From assembly GCA_029817715.1 (NCBI GenBank), contig JARUPY010000189.1, forward strand, positions 2,170,001 through 2,234,000: a stretch of 64,000 nucleotides of DNA, in the 5' to 3' direction. The DNA comes from Melastoma dodecandrum. Taxonomy: Eukaryota; Streptophyta; Magnoliopsida; Myrtales; Melastomataceae. The position numbers were made by a program, and so were the translations under genes. This document shows, in pieces, positions 1 to 10,842 of the stretch (position 1 is the first letter of the stretch; each line of letters starts with the position of its first letter). The notes under the pieces are model-generated. The model saw only the letters and a list, made by a program, of their open reading frames with translations. It was not told the DNA's origin and did not search any database.

Positions 1-542
1 ATTTGCATTATATTTGTGAAGTCTAATCATTGAAAAGTAGAGCAACGATGGACTTCTCACAGTTGGTTTATTTCTCATATCTTTAAAGATATACTAAAAC
101 TGGGGCTTTTAGAGGTTATTTCGATGACCCCACGTTTCATCAGTCTTACTTTTCATAGTTTTCATCTCCATAGAACCACGATTCTAATTTATCAACCTCT
201 TCTAGAGCACAATATCTGTTCATATTGTTTTAGTTTATGGAAGATGTTCTTTGATCATACCGTCGTTTCTCTTTTTCAGGCTTGTGTCTTCTATGAGGCC
301 GCATGCTAAAACAGTTGAGTGGGGATCGGTTTTCAACCGGTTCTTGATGTTACCAAAGTAAAAAGTTGCTCCTTATATATAAATATATATGAGCTCTGGT
401 TTTCATATGCCCTTGGTTTTTCTTCAGTGTATGAATTTGGAGTACTAATAATAAAAAATGAGCAGTTTTTTCTTCTTGTTTTGTACAGTTTAGCCTACAC
501 CCCTCCCTTGAAAAATGGCATAACCTTTAGAATAATTTTTTG
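1..542 (+). pseudogene. RAPTOR1: RAPTOR copy 1, penultimate exon and flanking introns
   Basis: This is the left part of a RAPTOR (regulatory-associated protein of TOR) gene fragment. An exon lies at 280-357, between a pyrimidine-rich acceptor ending in CAG and a GTAAAA donor. Its reading begins like the plant RAPTOR WD40 segment (MRPHAKTVE) and then continues in another frame as GIGFQPVLDVTK, where intact proteins have a continuous ...RPHTQRVEKVVGLGFQPGLD... type segment. A few bases are therefore missing between the two halves, which breaks the frame. RAPTOR is the scaffold that brings substrates to TOR kinase, and its C-terminal WD40 propeller is the part seen here. The gene runs off the left edge, so upstream exons cannot be judged. 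The following intron continues to 12790 and is split by a LINE. Family identity is firm and pseudogene status is likely. Confidence 0.8.
529..542. repeat. Left target-site duplication of outer LINE
   Basis: The 14 bases from 529 match 12280-12293 at 13 of 14 positions (AGAATAATTTTTTG versus AGAATAATATTTTG). RAPTOR copy 2 has a single uninterrupted copy of this site near 31217-31230, which confirms it as the empty target. Confidence 0.85.
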
Positions 543-591
543 TTTTTGGTAGTGAAGGATAGATATCATTAGATAAGGATCGTCTGGGGTT

Positions 592-1638
592 TTAGGTTAC
601 AGATCCCATGTTGCAAGGAATGTTGTCATGCAACAAATCCAAAATGAAATCCGGTGGGTGATCAAAAGTGCTAAGAGTCGTCCTGTCGAGAGCTTCCTTA
701 GCTAGCTTGTCTGCAACCTTGTTTTGTCCCCTTGCAATGTGCGATATTGTAGTCTCCTCCAGCTCACACAATAGCAACCTGCATTTAGCCACGAAGGATG
801 TTATAAAACTTGTTGGCTTCTTGGACCCATTTAGGTAGTTTACTAGTGTTGCTGCATCTGTTTGTATGGCTAAGTGCTTGATTCCTTTATCTTGAGCAAA
901 ACTGATTCCTTCTAGGACAGCCTGTGCTTCGGCTATTAGGCAGTTTGTATTCGGTTTTCTGACACAGAAACCTCCGATCCACGTTCCTTTTTGGTCTCTG
1001 ATTACTCCTCCTAGACCCACATATAGATCACCTTCTTTAGCAGCTGCGTCTGTGTTCAGTATATAGGGCAGGTCGGGGCTAGGTTCCAATTTGTCTTGTG
1101 CTGGCGAGTATGTAATTTGAGATTCCCTATTGCCCGCAAAGTTAGCGTTTTCTGTTGTTTGGGTGCTAACTGCTCTCTGGATTCTTGTTTTGCTCCTTCC
1201 TCCTAATAGAGCTTGAAGCTCTGCTTCATTTTCCATTATTTGTGTATAGCGGTCTCTAGGGCTGAATTCCTTTCTGAAGACATTGTTGTTCCTCTGCTTC
1301 CAGAGGTGCCATGCTACTGAGGTGAATAAGATAGGCCACTGAATGTCTCTGTATGTCGCTGCATTTGCTTTTCTTGTGTTGAGATTTCCTTGTAGCCACT
1401 GTTGTGTTGTTGTTGCTGTGTTTGCCTCCTCTAGTGATTTTGGATGCTGGAATAGGTGCCATGTGATCTGTGAGATAGGGCAGTCTCTTAGTATATGGAG
1501 GGTGGTTTCAGTTTCCCATTCACATACTGGGCAAAGTTTTTCTTGTGTTATATTCCTGGTGTTAAGCATGTCTCTTGTGGGTAGTCTCTCGAACCAGCTT
1601 AACCATAAAAAGATCTTCTGCTTAGGAAGGATTGGCAA
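592..1638 (-). pseudogene. Outer LINE ORF2 C-terminus: zf-RVT and RNase H
   Basis: This open segment of 348 residues is the end of ORF2. The first part (WFERLPTRDML... CPVCEWETETTLHILRDCP) matches the zinc-binding zf-RVT region found after plant LINE reverse transcriptases. The second part is a plant-type RNase H (RVT_3): NTDAAAK, AEAQAVLEG, QTDAATLVNYL and ARGQNKVADKLAKEAL supply the acidic residues expected of the active site. RNase H would remove RNA from the RNA-DNA hybrid during reverse transcription. The segment is cut off from the RT part by stops and frame changes at 1640-1950. The ending near 592 is close to the 3' end of the element, as expected. Confidence 0.85.
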
Positions 1639-1950
1639 TTTCCATATCCAGTTTACTTTAGCTTCTCCATAGTTTCCTTCCCTTTTGTGAGCTAGTGCGT
1701 AGGCTGATGCATTGGTGAATTCCCCATCACAAGATTGTTTTCATGTTATTTGGTCCCTAGCCGAGGTCTCATCTCTTAATGTTAAAGATGCTATATGATC
1801 CCAAATCTCCTTAGGAATGTAGTTTGTCGCTCCTATTTTCTTCCATCCTAGTTCATCGTGATAGGCAGCTACTGTCTTGTTAATTTCCACCTTGTCAAGG
1901 GGACCAATTAGTTTGTTCCTTAGGCTACCGCACCCTAACTAGTCATCCAG

Positions 1951-2412
1951 CTAGAATCTAGTCTGGGCTCCATTCTGAACCTTCATTCTTAGTCCTTGTC
2001 TGATTAGTTCTTCCCCTACCTTTAATGCTTTAAAAATGCAGGAACCTTGCTTTCTTTTCTCAAGCTTTCCATATTTGTTGATGATGACTTGTCTCCATTG
2101 AGAGTTTTGTTCTGTGTGTAGTCTCCAGGAAAGTCTACTGAGTAGAGCGGTATTCCTATCCTTTGCTCTAAATAGTCCTAATCCTCCTTCCTCTTTCTTC
2201 TTAGTCACTTGGTGCCAGTTTATTAAGTGCAATTTCCTGCTTTCTTCTGTGGATCCCCAAAGGAAATTTCTGTTTAATCTGTCTAGTTCCTCTTGTGCCT
2301 TCCTTGGCCATTTGAGGCATGACATTAGATATGCCGGAATTGCCTCTGCGACTGATTTAATCACTATTACTCTGGCTGCTTTCGATAAGAATTTTGTTTT
2401 CCATCCTGCCAA
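1951..2412 (-). pseudogene. Outer LINE ORF2, post-RT segment
   Basis: This is a 153-residue open segment beginning LAGWKTKFLSKAARV, the conserved stretch that follows the RT domain in plant LINEs. It lies in a different frame from the RT segment that ends at 2414, so a small indel near 2412-2414 breaks ORF2. The alternative reading in frame with the RT stops at once. The sequence from here to 1639 (minus) continues the same region but has stop codons. Confidence 0.8.
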
Positions 2413-2413
2413 T

Positions 2414-3885
2414 TTATTTCTCTCTTTCCATGACTGTGTTGAAAGCCGAGTTATTGTCGGTTCCTGTTCTAAGAGGGAAGCCTAGATATTTTCCCAAATT
2501 CCTTGTGATTCTGAATCCTGTTTCTGTTGCAATTTTCTTAGCCATGCGGCTTCTAACATTTGGTGAGAATAGGATGTGGCTTTTGCTGTTATTCACATGT
2601 TGTCCCGATAGATCACAGAAACGTTGTAGTGCCCTTTTGATGGCTTTTGCATTTTTCATGGTAGCTTCCCCAAATAGTAGGAGGTCATCAACGAAGAAAA
2701 GATGGGAAAAGGAAGGGCCTCCTCTGCTTGCTGCTACTTTCCTCCATTTTCCTTTGATGCTCTCTTCTTCAATTAGGTAACCTAAGTATTCTAGGCATAG
2801 GATGAAAAGGTATGGGGATAGAGGGTCTCCTTGTCTGATCCCTCTTGTTGGGTTGAAAGGACTGAGGTGGCCTCCATTAAAAAGTATGTTGTATGTTGGT
2901 GTTGAAATACAACTCATGATTAAGGTAATCAATCCCTTTGGGAAATTGAAAAACTGCAGAATTTTCTCAATGTAGTTCCCTTCCATTAGATCATAGGCTT
3001 TCTGCATGTCTACTTTGATGGCTAGCATTCCTTTACGTCCTTTCATGGTGCTGGATGAGTGTAGTATTTCCTGAGCCACAATGAAATTGTCTGATGTTCG
3101 TCTTCCAGGTAAGAAGCTGCTCTGGTAAGGTGAGATTAGATCTTGCATTATTGGCCTGATTCTGTTAACTATCATTTTAGAGAGGACTTTATATATTGTG
3201 TTGCATAATGAGATTGGTCTAAGCTGATCCACTGTTTCTGGACTATCTGTTTTGGGAATGAGGACAATGGATGTGTTGCCTAGATCTGTGAGCTTTCTTG
3301 TGTGGAAGATATGCTTGATCCTCGTTGTGACGGATGGTTTAACTATTTCCCAGAATTTCTGAAAAAACATGGGGTGTAATCCATCAGGCCCTGGAGCTTT
3401 GGTTGGATTTAGGGAGAACAGGGCCTTTTTTATTTCCATTTCATCACATAGCTTGTCCAGTTTTTCATGGTTCATGGGGTTCACAGCTGGGGTGCTAGGT
3501 ATGGGGGGTTCTAGATGGTTGTCTAGTGAAGTGCTATTTGGGGTGGCAGATGTGTATCTTTCCTGAAAGGTTGATATGATATAATTTCCAATCTCTTCGT
3601 GATCCTCAGTCCAACTGTTCCCCACTTTGAGTCCTAGTATTCTATTTGCTCTCCGCCTGGCAATTGTGGATGCATGGAAAAATCTTGTGTTTCTTTCTCC
3701 CTCTAGTATCCAATTTGCTCTGGACTTCATGAACCATAGCTGCTCCTCTTCCTCTAGGATTGTGTTATAGTCTTGTATTAACTTTTTCTCTAAGCTTACA
3801 AGGAAGGTCGAGTTTCTGCTTTCTAGGAAGTTTTGTATTCCTTGCAATCTGGCTTGTATTCTTCTTTTCCTTTTTAGTATGTTGC
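2414..3885 (-). pseudogene. Outer LINE ORF2 reverse transcriptase domain
   Basis: This is the reverse transcriptase of the outer LINE, which copies element RNA at the nicked target. Visible motifs in order are LNPTKAPGPDGLHPMFF (RT motif 1 region), LIPKTDSPETVDQLRPISLCN, KVDMQKAYDLMEG, RGIRQGDPLSPYLFILCLEYL, and SHLFFVDDLLLFGEA with the FVDD catalytic motif. Upstream of the first possible start the frame stays open to 3885 and reads GNILKRKRR-type residues as far as the inner LINE junction. The endonuclease half at 9240-10104 ends exactly where this would join. The usual W after KAYD is a change to LMEG, so activity is doubtful. The frame ends at 2414 through a frameshift. Confidence 0.9.
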
Positions 3886-3890
3886 TTGGG

Positions 3891-5249
3891 ATGGCCCAAG
3901 AAGATGGGCCGGCGTCGGGCCCGGCCGGTCAACGCCGGTCAATTCCGGTCAATGGCTGCCGGCGCCGGTCAATGGCGACCCGGTTCAATCAGACCGGTTC
4001 GGTCCGGTCCACTCAGACCGGTCCGACCCGGTTCATCCAGACCGGTCAACGCCGGTCAACGGCTTTTTCGGTCAGTTTTCCGGCGACTTTCCAGCAGGCT
4101 TCCTATGCTCCGGGGCCTTCTTCTGGGGTACCACCGGCGTCAGATATGGCTGGTTTTGACCGTGATTTGCCTTCTAAATCTTTTGCTGAGACTGTTCGAT
4201 CTTCCCGCCCGGAAGTGAAGCGAGTTGAAGTCGCTTTCGGTTCAGATGGGAGCCTGATCATGCCGTCAGAGGTGGCGGAGGAGGGTAAGCGCTTATGGAA
4301 GAATACTCTGATTGGATATATCATTGGTCGTCGTCTGCCTATTGAGGTTATCAGTAGGACAGCTCGCCTCCTTTGGAACAAACAGGGCCTTGTGGATGTA
4401 TGCGGAGTAGGACCTGGTATGTTTCTCATGCGCTTTGATTCTGACGAATCTTTTGATGCTATCTTGGAGCGAAGTGACTGGCACATTATTGGTATTCCGA
4501 TGGTGCTTCGGCGTTGGACTCCTGGCACCTCTATGGAGGCATTTGAGCCGAAGCTCCTTCCTTTATGGGTCAGATTGCAGAATATTCCTGTCGAGTTCTT
4601 TCATTGGAACGGAGTGCAGTATATCGCGAGTGGTTTGGGAGTTCCTCTGCGCATTGATGCTAGGTCCTTTTCTCGAGGCAGTGTGGGCAGCGCTAGGGTG
4701 CAGATTGAGTTTGATGCCTCGTTGGAGCTGCGCCAGTCTCTGAGGATTACTGATGTAGAGGGCCTGAGTCGGGAAATTCAGATTGCTTATGAATTTCGGC
4801 CACCGCGCTGTCAGTCCTGCTGTGTCTTTGGCCATGGTTTTGAGCGTTGTCCACAGAATCCGGAGGCGGCTACTCGTACTGCCAAGCCAGTGGATAGGAG
4901 GTCTAGGAGGACTCGTGTACAGAGGCGGGCTGCTGTGGAGTCTCGAGATGGATTCATGGATGCGGGTGCTCCGGGGACCCGTGTGCCCGGGCCGCAGCTT
5001 ACTACACCTATTCCCAGGGTACCAGAGGTGATTGAACGCTCAGTAAATGCCTTTCAGGCATTACAGGATGCCGATGAGGAGGGAGAGATACGGCCTGATA
5101 TCACGATTGGAGAGGAGGGTGTTGCTGGGGTAGAGTTGGTACACGATCTTGGAGATATGGATGCATTGGGAGACCCCTCTCGTGCTATTGTTCTGTATGA
5201 GGGACAGACGGATCTGACTGATGTTGCCCGGCGGAGGAAGAGCGACTAG
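3891..5249 (+). CDS. Inner LINE ORF1 (DUF4283, zinc knuckle)
   Basis: This ORF1-type RNA-binding protein of a plant LINE is about 452 residues long and still open. The frame also contains an ATG at 3879, but that codon lies in outer-LINE sequence, so 3891 (MAQEDGP) is the more likely original start. The first 65 residues come from a GC-rich stretch of CCGGTC repeats and look low-complexity. A DUF4283 domain follows (GKRLWKNTLIGYIIGRRLP... WTPGTSMEAFEPKLLPLWVRLQNIPVEF). A CX2CX4HX4C zinc knuckle (CQSCCVFGHGFERC) lies near 4812-4853. Such proteins coat the element RNA. The acidic tail (DADEEGEIRPD) is of unknown role. The ORF is open, but its element is dead. Confidence 0.8.
   Translation: MAQEDGPASGPAGQRRSIPVNGCRRRSMATRFNQTGSVRSTQTGPTRFIQTGQRRSTAFSVSFPATFQQASYAPGPSSGVPPASDMAGFDRDLPSKSFAETVRSSRPEVKRVEVAFGSDGSLIMPSEVAEEGKRLWKNTLIGYIIGRRLPIEVISRTARLLWNKQGLVDVCGVGPGMFLMRFDSDESFDAILERSDWHIIGIPMVLRRWTPGTSMEAFEPKLLPLWVRLQNIPVEFFHWNGVQYIASGLGVPLRIDARSFSRGSVGSARVQIEFDASLELRQSLRITDVEGLSREIQIAYEFRPPRCQSCCVFGHGFERCPQNPEAATRTAKPVDRRSRRTRVQRRAAVESRDGFMDAGAPGTRVPGPQLTTPIPRVPEVIERSVNAFQALQDADEEGEIRPDITIGEEGVAGVELVHDLGDMDALGDPSRAIVLYEGQTDLTDVARRRKSD
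3918..4075 (+). repeat. CCGGTC-rich degenerate repeat in LINE ORF1 start
   Basis: The motif CCGGT(C/T) recurs more than a dozen times in about 150 bases, often as CCGGTCAA or AGACCGGT. It makes a sharp GC-rich island inside an otherwise AT-balanced region and sits at the 5' end of ORF1 of the inner LINE. Confidence 0.8.
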
Positions 5250-5553
5250 ATGCTGTGACACTCACTGTTGTTACTGAGCTTCCATCTGATAAGGGGAAGC
5301 AGCAGGTTGTACAGGCTGGGTCTTCTGAGTCCTTGGATAGTTGTGCTCTGAACAAGGAGAAATCCTTGAGTTCTGATTTTTATGCGGACATGCGTGCTTA
5401 TGGAGATGATACTACTGATGCCGATTCTCGTCCTTCGTCCAAGTTGACGAAGAAAGAGAAGAGAAAGGAAAAGTAGGCTAAGCAGGTTCAGGAGGCGCCG
5501 CCACTGGTGCCTTTTGGGAGGTCCCTTGGGGCTTCTAGGTGATTTGTTGATTT

Positions 5554-8500
5554 ATGATGATGCCTATGTTCGGAGCGTGGAATGTGCGCGGCTTCAATGA
5601 CCCCTTACATGTCAGCGAGGTTCGCAGGCTCATTTCCATTCATAGGTTATCTTTGTTTGCTCTTCTTGAGACTAGGGTGCGGGCTTCGGTTGAATCGCGG
5701 AGTCAGAATGCGTTCTTATCTTCTTGGAGATATGTAGTTGCCCATGGTGCATCTGTGACTGGAAGGATTTGGGTTTGTTGGGATCCCTCTCGAGTACAGG
5801 TGGACGTGGCTGATATTAACCCTCAGTGGGTGCATGCTAGGGTTACATTCATTGAGACAGGCATCTCTCTTCAGATTACGTTTGTGTATGGTCTGAATGA
5901 TGCTACAGGTCGACGTTCTCTTTGGCGGTTCCTGCGTGAGGCTTCCACCTGATATGTTGGGGAGCCTTGGTGTGTTATTGGCGATATGAATGCTGTTCGG
6001 ACACCGTATGAGCGGCAGAGTGGTGATTTGAGTTGGCATGGTGTGGATGAGGAGTTCGATGCTGCAGTTAGGGATGCAGAGTTAGAGGATCTACGGTCTA
6101 CCGGAGAGTTCTTCACATGGATGAATCGTAGGGACGATGCCATACTCCGGAAGTTGGATAGGGTGATGGTGAACATGCGATGGTTGAGAGACTTCTCAGA
6201 TTCAGTGGCTCGGTTTTTGGCTCCTGGTTACTCGGATCATTCTCCGTGCATAGTGTGGCTTATGCAGAGAACACAGGGGTGTCGTGTTCCGTTCAAGTTC
6301 TTTGAATTCTGGACGGAACACCCACATTACGAGGGATTGGTTCAGTAGGCGTGGTCAGAGAGGTATGATGGGCGGCCTATGTATGTGCTATATAGGAGGC
6401 TTGCCGCTCTTAAAGGGAAATTGAAAAGACTGAATCGGGATGAGCTTGGCAGGTTATTGACGCGGGTTGGCGAGGCGAGATCACATCTTGAGGAGGTTCA
6501 GTCTGAGTTGTTGGCCCAGGGCTCGCATGGTGAGGTATCGTTTGTTGAGCGGGCTCCTGCAACCAGATTTAATTACTTGGCTAGATTGGAGGAAAGCATG
6601 TTGCGCCAGAAGGCCCGTGTCCGCTGGCTACAGCTCGGGGATCGGAATACAGCCTATTTTTTCAGCATGATGAAGCGTCGCCATAACAGGAACGCCATTT
6701 TGTCGTTGACGAGGGATGATGGTGTGGTGTTGTCTGATTCGACGGAGGTGAGGGATGAGACGATCCGGTATTTCAGCTTGTTATTCACAGCAGTTCCCCG
6801 AATAGCACCGATTGATAAGTATATGATTAGGGAGGTTATTTCTGGGACTGTGTCGTCAGAGCAGATTGTTGGCCTGGTGGCCCCTGTTTCTAGGGAGGAG
6901 GTGCGTAAGGCGATGTTTCAGCTTGGCCGTCACAAGGCACCTGGACCGGATGGATACACGGCAGAGTTCTTCAGGGGATCCTGGGAGGTTGTGGGAGCGC
7001 TGGTTACTGAGGCAGTACAGGATTTCTTTACTCGGGGTCGTCTTCTTCGTGAGGCGAATACCACTATTATTTCGCTCATTTCGAAGAATGCGAATCCGAC
7101 GGCATTGATGGATTTCAGGCCTATCTTGTGTTGTAACACGGTGTACAAGTGTATTACTCGTACACTGGCGACGCGAGTTAGGGAGGTACTTCCTGGTATT
7201 ATAGGTTCTGAGCAGTCGGCGTTTATACCTGGACTAATTGCACGAGATCATTAGGGGCTATCATACGGAGAGGAGCCCCCCGCGGTGTGCATTGAAGATT
7301 GATACCCGTAAGGCATATGACTCGGTCGAGTGAGATTTTTTACGGGTGGTACTGGAGTGTTTCGGATTTCCGAGTTCGTTCATGGGCTCATCATAGTGCA
7401 TAACTACGGCCAGATTTTTTATCAGTATTAACGGGGAGCTACAGGGTTTCTTCAGTAGTTGCAGGGGCCTTCGCCAAGGTTGTCCCTTGTCGCCGTATCT
7501 CTTTGTGATGGTTATGGAGGTTCTATCTGGCATGCTGAGGAAGACTGCGGAGACATCCGATTTTGGATTTCATTCCCGTTGTCGTAAAGTACGATTGTCC
7601 CACCTCTGTTTTGCGGATGATCTTCTCATTTTTTCTTGTGGGAGACCTTCGTCGGTGCGTTGTGTATTGGAGACATTATCGAGATTCGAGGATCAGTCTG
7701 GATTGAGGATAAGCGCACGTAAGAGTGAGATCTTCTTTGGTGGAGTTTTGGGGGAGGTGCAGACGCAGATTCTGGCTGATTCTGGTTTTGCACGGGGGGA
7801 GCTACCCGTTAGGTACCTTGGAGTGCCCCTTATTACGAGGCGGCTAACTCGGAGGATTGTACGCCGTTAGTGGATGCTATTGCCGGCAGGATTTGTCACT
7901 GGACGAGCAGACACTTATCCTATGCTGGGAGGCTACAGTTAGTGAGCTCGGTACTATTCGCGACTCAGACGTACTGGTCGTCTATATTTCCATTACCGAT
8001 GTCGGTGCGGTTTTTGTGGTCGGGTCCATCGATGGACCACCACAAGGCCAAGGTAGCGTGGCACACAGTGTGCAGGCCGAAGGAGCAGGGAGGGCTTGGT
8101 CTTAAGCGGGTCACAGAGTGGAACCGAGCGGCGATGCTGAAGCACATTTGGCACCTCTTATCGGATCCTGAGGACTCAGTATGGGCTCGCTGGGCTAGGA
8201 CGTATCTTTTGAGGGGCGAGTCCTTCTGGCAGGTGCGGCAGCCGGATAGGTGTTCATGGATCTGGAGACGACTACTGACGCTGAGACACCTTGTTCGGCA
8301 ACTTATTTCGTGGCTCATGGGGGATGGCAACAGGATTTCATTCTGGTTTGACACGTAGTCCCCATTGGGTCCTTTGGTGGATGTCTTTGGGCGTGAGGAT
8401 ATTGAGCGTTCCAGGATTCCCTCTAGGATCTCAGTGGCGGACTTCTTTGCTGATTCGACTTGGCGGAGCTATATTGAGGGAGGTGATGTGCGGATTCATC

Positions 8501-9165
8501 GGCATAGGCGAGCGTGCTTTGACAGATTGCGCGAGCTCCTTCCTGCCGGTTATTATCCATTATCAGGTACTTCTGATCGGGTCATCGGGTCTTTACGTCT
8601 TGATGGAGATTTTACTATTGCCTCTGCATGGAGACATATCCGAAGGGATCATCGGGTTGTTCCATGGGCTAGTTTCATCTGGGCTAAGGGCATGTTGCCG
8701 CGGTTCTCGTTTTTTCTGTGGTTGGCGATCCAGGGGAGGCTATACACTTCCGACATGCTATTCAGTCTGGGGGTTTCGTAATCATCTACATGTGCACTTT
8801 GTGGCTCGAGGCGAGAGCGGTTAGACCACATCTTCTTTATATGCAGGTACTCAGCGGAGGTTTGGTCGTATACGGTTGGTCGGGAGATTGCGCCGAACTT
8901 TCCGCGAAGGTGGTCTGCTATAACTGAGTTGTTGTTTTCGCCGGCGGGAGTCACACTTCGGAGGAATTTATCTTTCGCTTGGATGTTGGGAGGATGCGTT
9001 TACTACTTGTGGATAGAACGGAATAAGCGCAGGGTTGGCGAGCATCTGCTCCCTGCTAGGACACTTGCCTGACTTATTCTTTCATCGCTACCTCGGACGT
9101 AGCGTGACGTCATTATTTAGTTACGTTTTTGGTAAACGTAGATATGGTGTAGTGGTCTCGATTTC
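5554..9165 (+). pseudogene. Inner LINE ORF2 (endonuclease-RT), many stops
   Basis: This is the broken ORF2 of the inner LINE. The endonuclease starts MFGAWNVRGFNDP at about 5560, continues with LFALLETRV and CVIGDMNAV, and ends with SDHSPCIVW. The reverse transcriptase shows GRHKAPGPDGYTAEFF, then (after stops) KAYDSVE, GLRQGCPLSPYLFVMVMEVL and HLCFADDLLIFSCG with the FADD catalytic pair. The later part has GGLGLKRVTEWNRAAMLKHIW and KGMLPRFSFFLWLAIQGRLYTSDML of the zf-RVT region. In-frame stops occur at 5950, 6346, 7252, 7331 and 8356, with a frameshift near 7866. Several stops lie where related proteins have Trp. The positions of the domains are clear, but no product can be made. Confidence 0.88.
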
Positions 9166-9239
9166 CGGGGGTATGCCCTCGTGATCCTTGTACAGACTCT
9201 TTTATTTGGGTTATAGAGTATTACTTATAAAAAAAAAAA

Positions 9240-10743
9240 AAACTTCTCTGTTCCAGATTTCTACCCTTTCTTTGAATAAAGTGGTTGCAGCTTCATAATT
9301 ATCTGCCTCTTCTGTCCATGCTTGTTTCACTATGTTTGATAAGTCCTGATGTTTTAGCCATGCCGTTTGGAATCTAAAGGGTCTGTTAGTGAAGTTTCTG
9401 GCTGGCTGTTTTAGCTGTAATAAAAGTGGTCTGTGATCTGAATGGCACCTAGGTAGGTGTTTGACATAGGATTCAGGGTATAAGTTCATCCAGCCCGAGT
9501 TAGCCACTGCTCTGTCTAGCCTCTGGGAAATTCTACCTTGAGATCTAAGATTACACCATGTTGTGCTAGGGCCAGTGTATCCTAGATCAATTAGTGCACA
9601 GTAATCCAGGCAATCTGTTAGGTTTCTTGTTTGTGCTGTTGTCACCTTCCTACCTCCTATTTTCTCTGATTCGCTCATAATAGTGTTAAAGTCTCCTACC
9701 ATTAGCCATGGGTGATTTATACTATCAGCTATCTTCCTACAATTGTACCACAATATTTGTCTTTCTTCGCTCCTAGGGCTGGCATAAATAGCAGAGAGAA
9801 GCCAAGAAGTAGATGCTGGAAATCTAACCTCTGCATGAATTTCTTGCTCGGTGTTTGCCAATTCCCTTAGTGCCATCACGTTGGTGTTCCATAACACCCA
9901 AATTCCTCCTCTGAAACCTTGTGCATTTGAGCAGATGGACCCGTCGTAGGGAAGTCTTCGAATTATGTTTGTTGCGCCCTCTCCAGATACTCGTGTTTCC
10001 AGAATAATAGCCAAGGTTGGTTTGTGTTGGTGGTATAGATCCCAGAAGTGCCTTAGGAAGCTTGGGTTACCCGTACCCCTGCTATTCCATATTAGTATAT
10101 TCATGGTAGGTGAATAGGGTGGAAAGATACTTGCCAGTGGTTCGAGCTCAGCCGAGTGTCTGTTAGACTGAGTGTTGCTCCTCAGTTCCCAGCCCAGCGG
10201 AGTGATTTCTAGCACTTCTGGATGCCCCGTCAGTGTTCTGGGCTGGCTGAATATCCTCAGGCAGCAATTCAGAAGGGGTGGACTCATCTCCACGACCAGC
10301 GGGGTCTCTAGGGTACATATGATCAGCGGGGTGATGCATAGCTGAGTCTTTAAAGCCTCTTCTTCTATAATGTAGTTTAAAGGGTCTGAGGTAGAAACCC
10401 CTTCTTGCATTCCCAGATGTAGTGGTTCCAGGATCCTTCTTATGCGTGTTGGGGGAGATGCGTCTGAGTTGTTCCGCAGGGAAAGTGGCAGCCAGCAATG
10501 CTCCGCTATCATCTCCAGGTGATCCCATTCCCTGATCTCGTCCTGTATTTGATTCCTGATGTTCGCCCGAACTAATGCTAGAATGGAGTTGACTTGTGGG
10601 TCTGCTATTGATCTTCCTATGTCGTGCATGGCCTCCAGCGTGCTTATGGTATTCCTGATCTTTTCCTTCTGCCTCTGTATCCATGCTCTCCTGGTTTGGT
10701 AACTCTGTCTGTGGTTGAACATTTGCTGGGTTGGAGTCTGCAT
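9240..10743 (-). pseudogene. Outer LINE ORF2 endonuclease half
   Basis: This is the apurinic-like endonuclease of the outer LINE, which nicks the target to prime reverse transcription. The likely ORF2 start is the ATG at 10104 (MNILIWNSRGTGNPSF). Catalytic-type motifs follow: LETRVSG, WLMVGDFNTIM, RLDRAVAN and CHSDHRPLLL (the SDH signature). The same frame is open upstream to 10743 without recognisable domains; a second frame is also open from 10846 to 10163 and may be the tail of ORF1 or chance. At 9240 the frame reads EIWNREVF and then runs into the poly(A) of the inner LINE. The RT half resumes at 3885. Nothing in the endonuclease part itself is broken. Confidence 0.88.
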
Positions 10744-10842
10744 CTTGCTGGATGGGGCAGTGTCCCTCTCGGGTTTGTTCTTTGTTGGCTTGAGTTGTGT
10801 CTGATATATTGTCTTGTGTTATCTTTGGCGGGAAAGATGGGG

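Larger units (their letters stand above)
3886..9242 (+). mobile_element. Inner L1-type LINE, plus strand, nested in outer LINE
   Basis: A second, distinct plant LINE is inserted in the outer LINE between its endonuclease and reverse transcriptase coding halves. It runs opposite to its host: ORF1 at 3891-5249, a decayed ORF2 from 5554 to about 9160, and a poly(A) run at about 9229-9242. The junctions are placed where the outer ORF2 frame breaks (after NREVF on one side and before the GNILKRKRR-type stretch on the other). No clear target duplication is visible; the A-run at the 3' junction may hide a short one. It is far more GC-rich than its surroundings at the 5' end. Many in-frame stops show it is old and dead. 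Confidence 0.88.
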
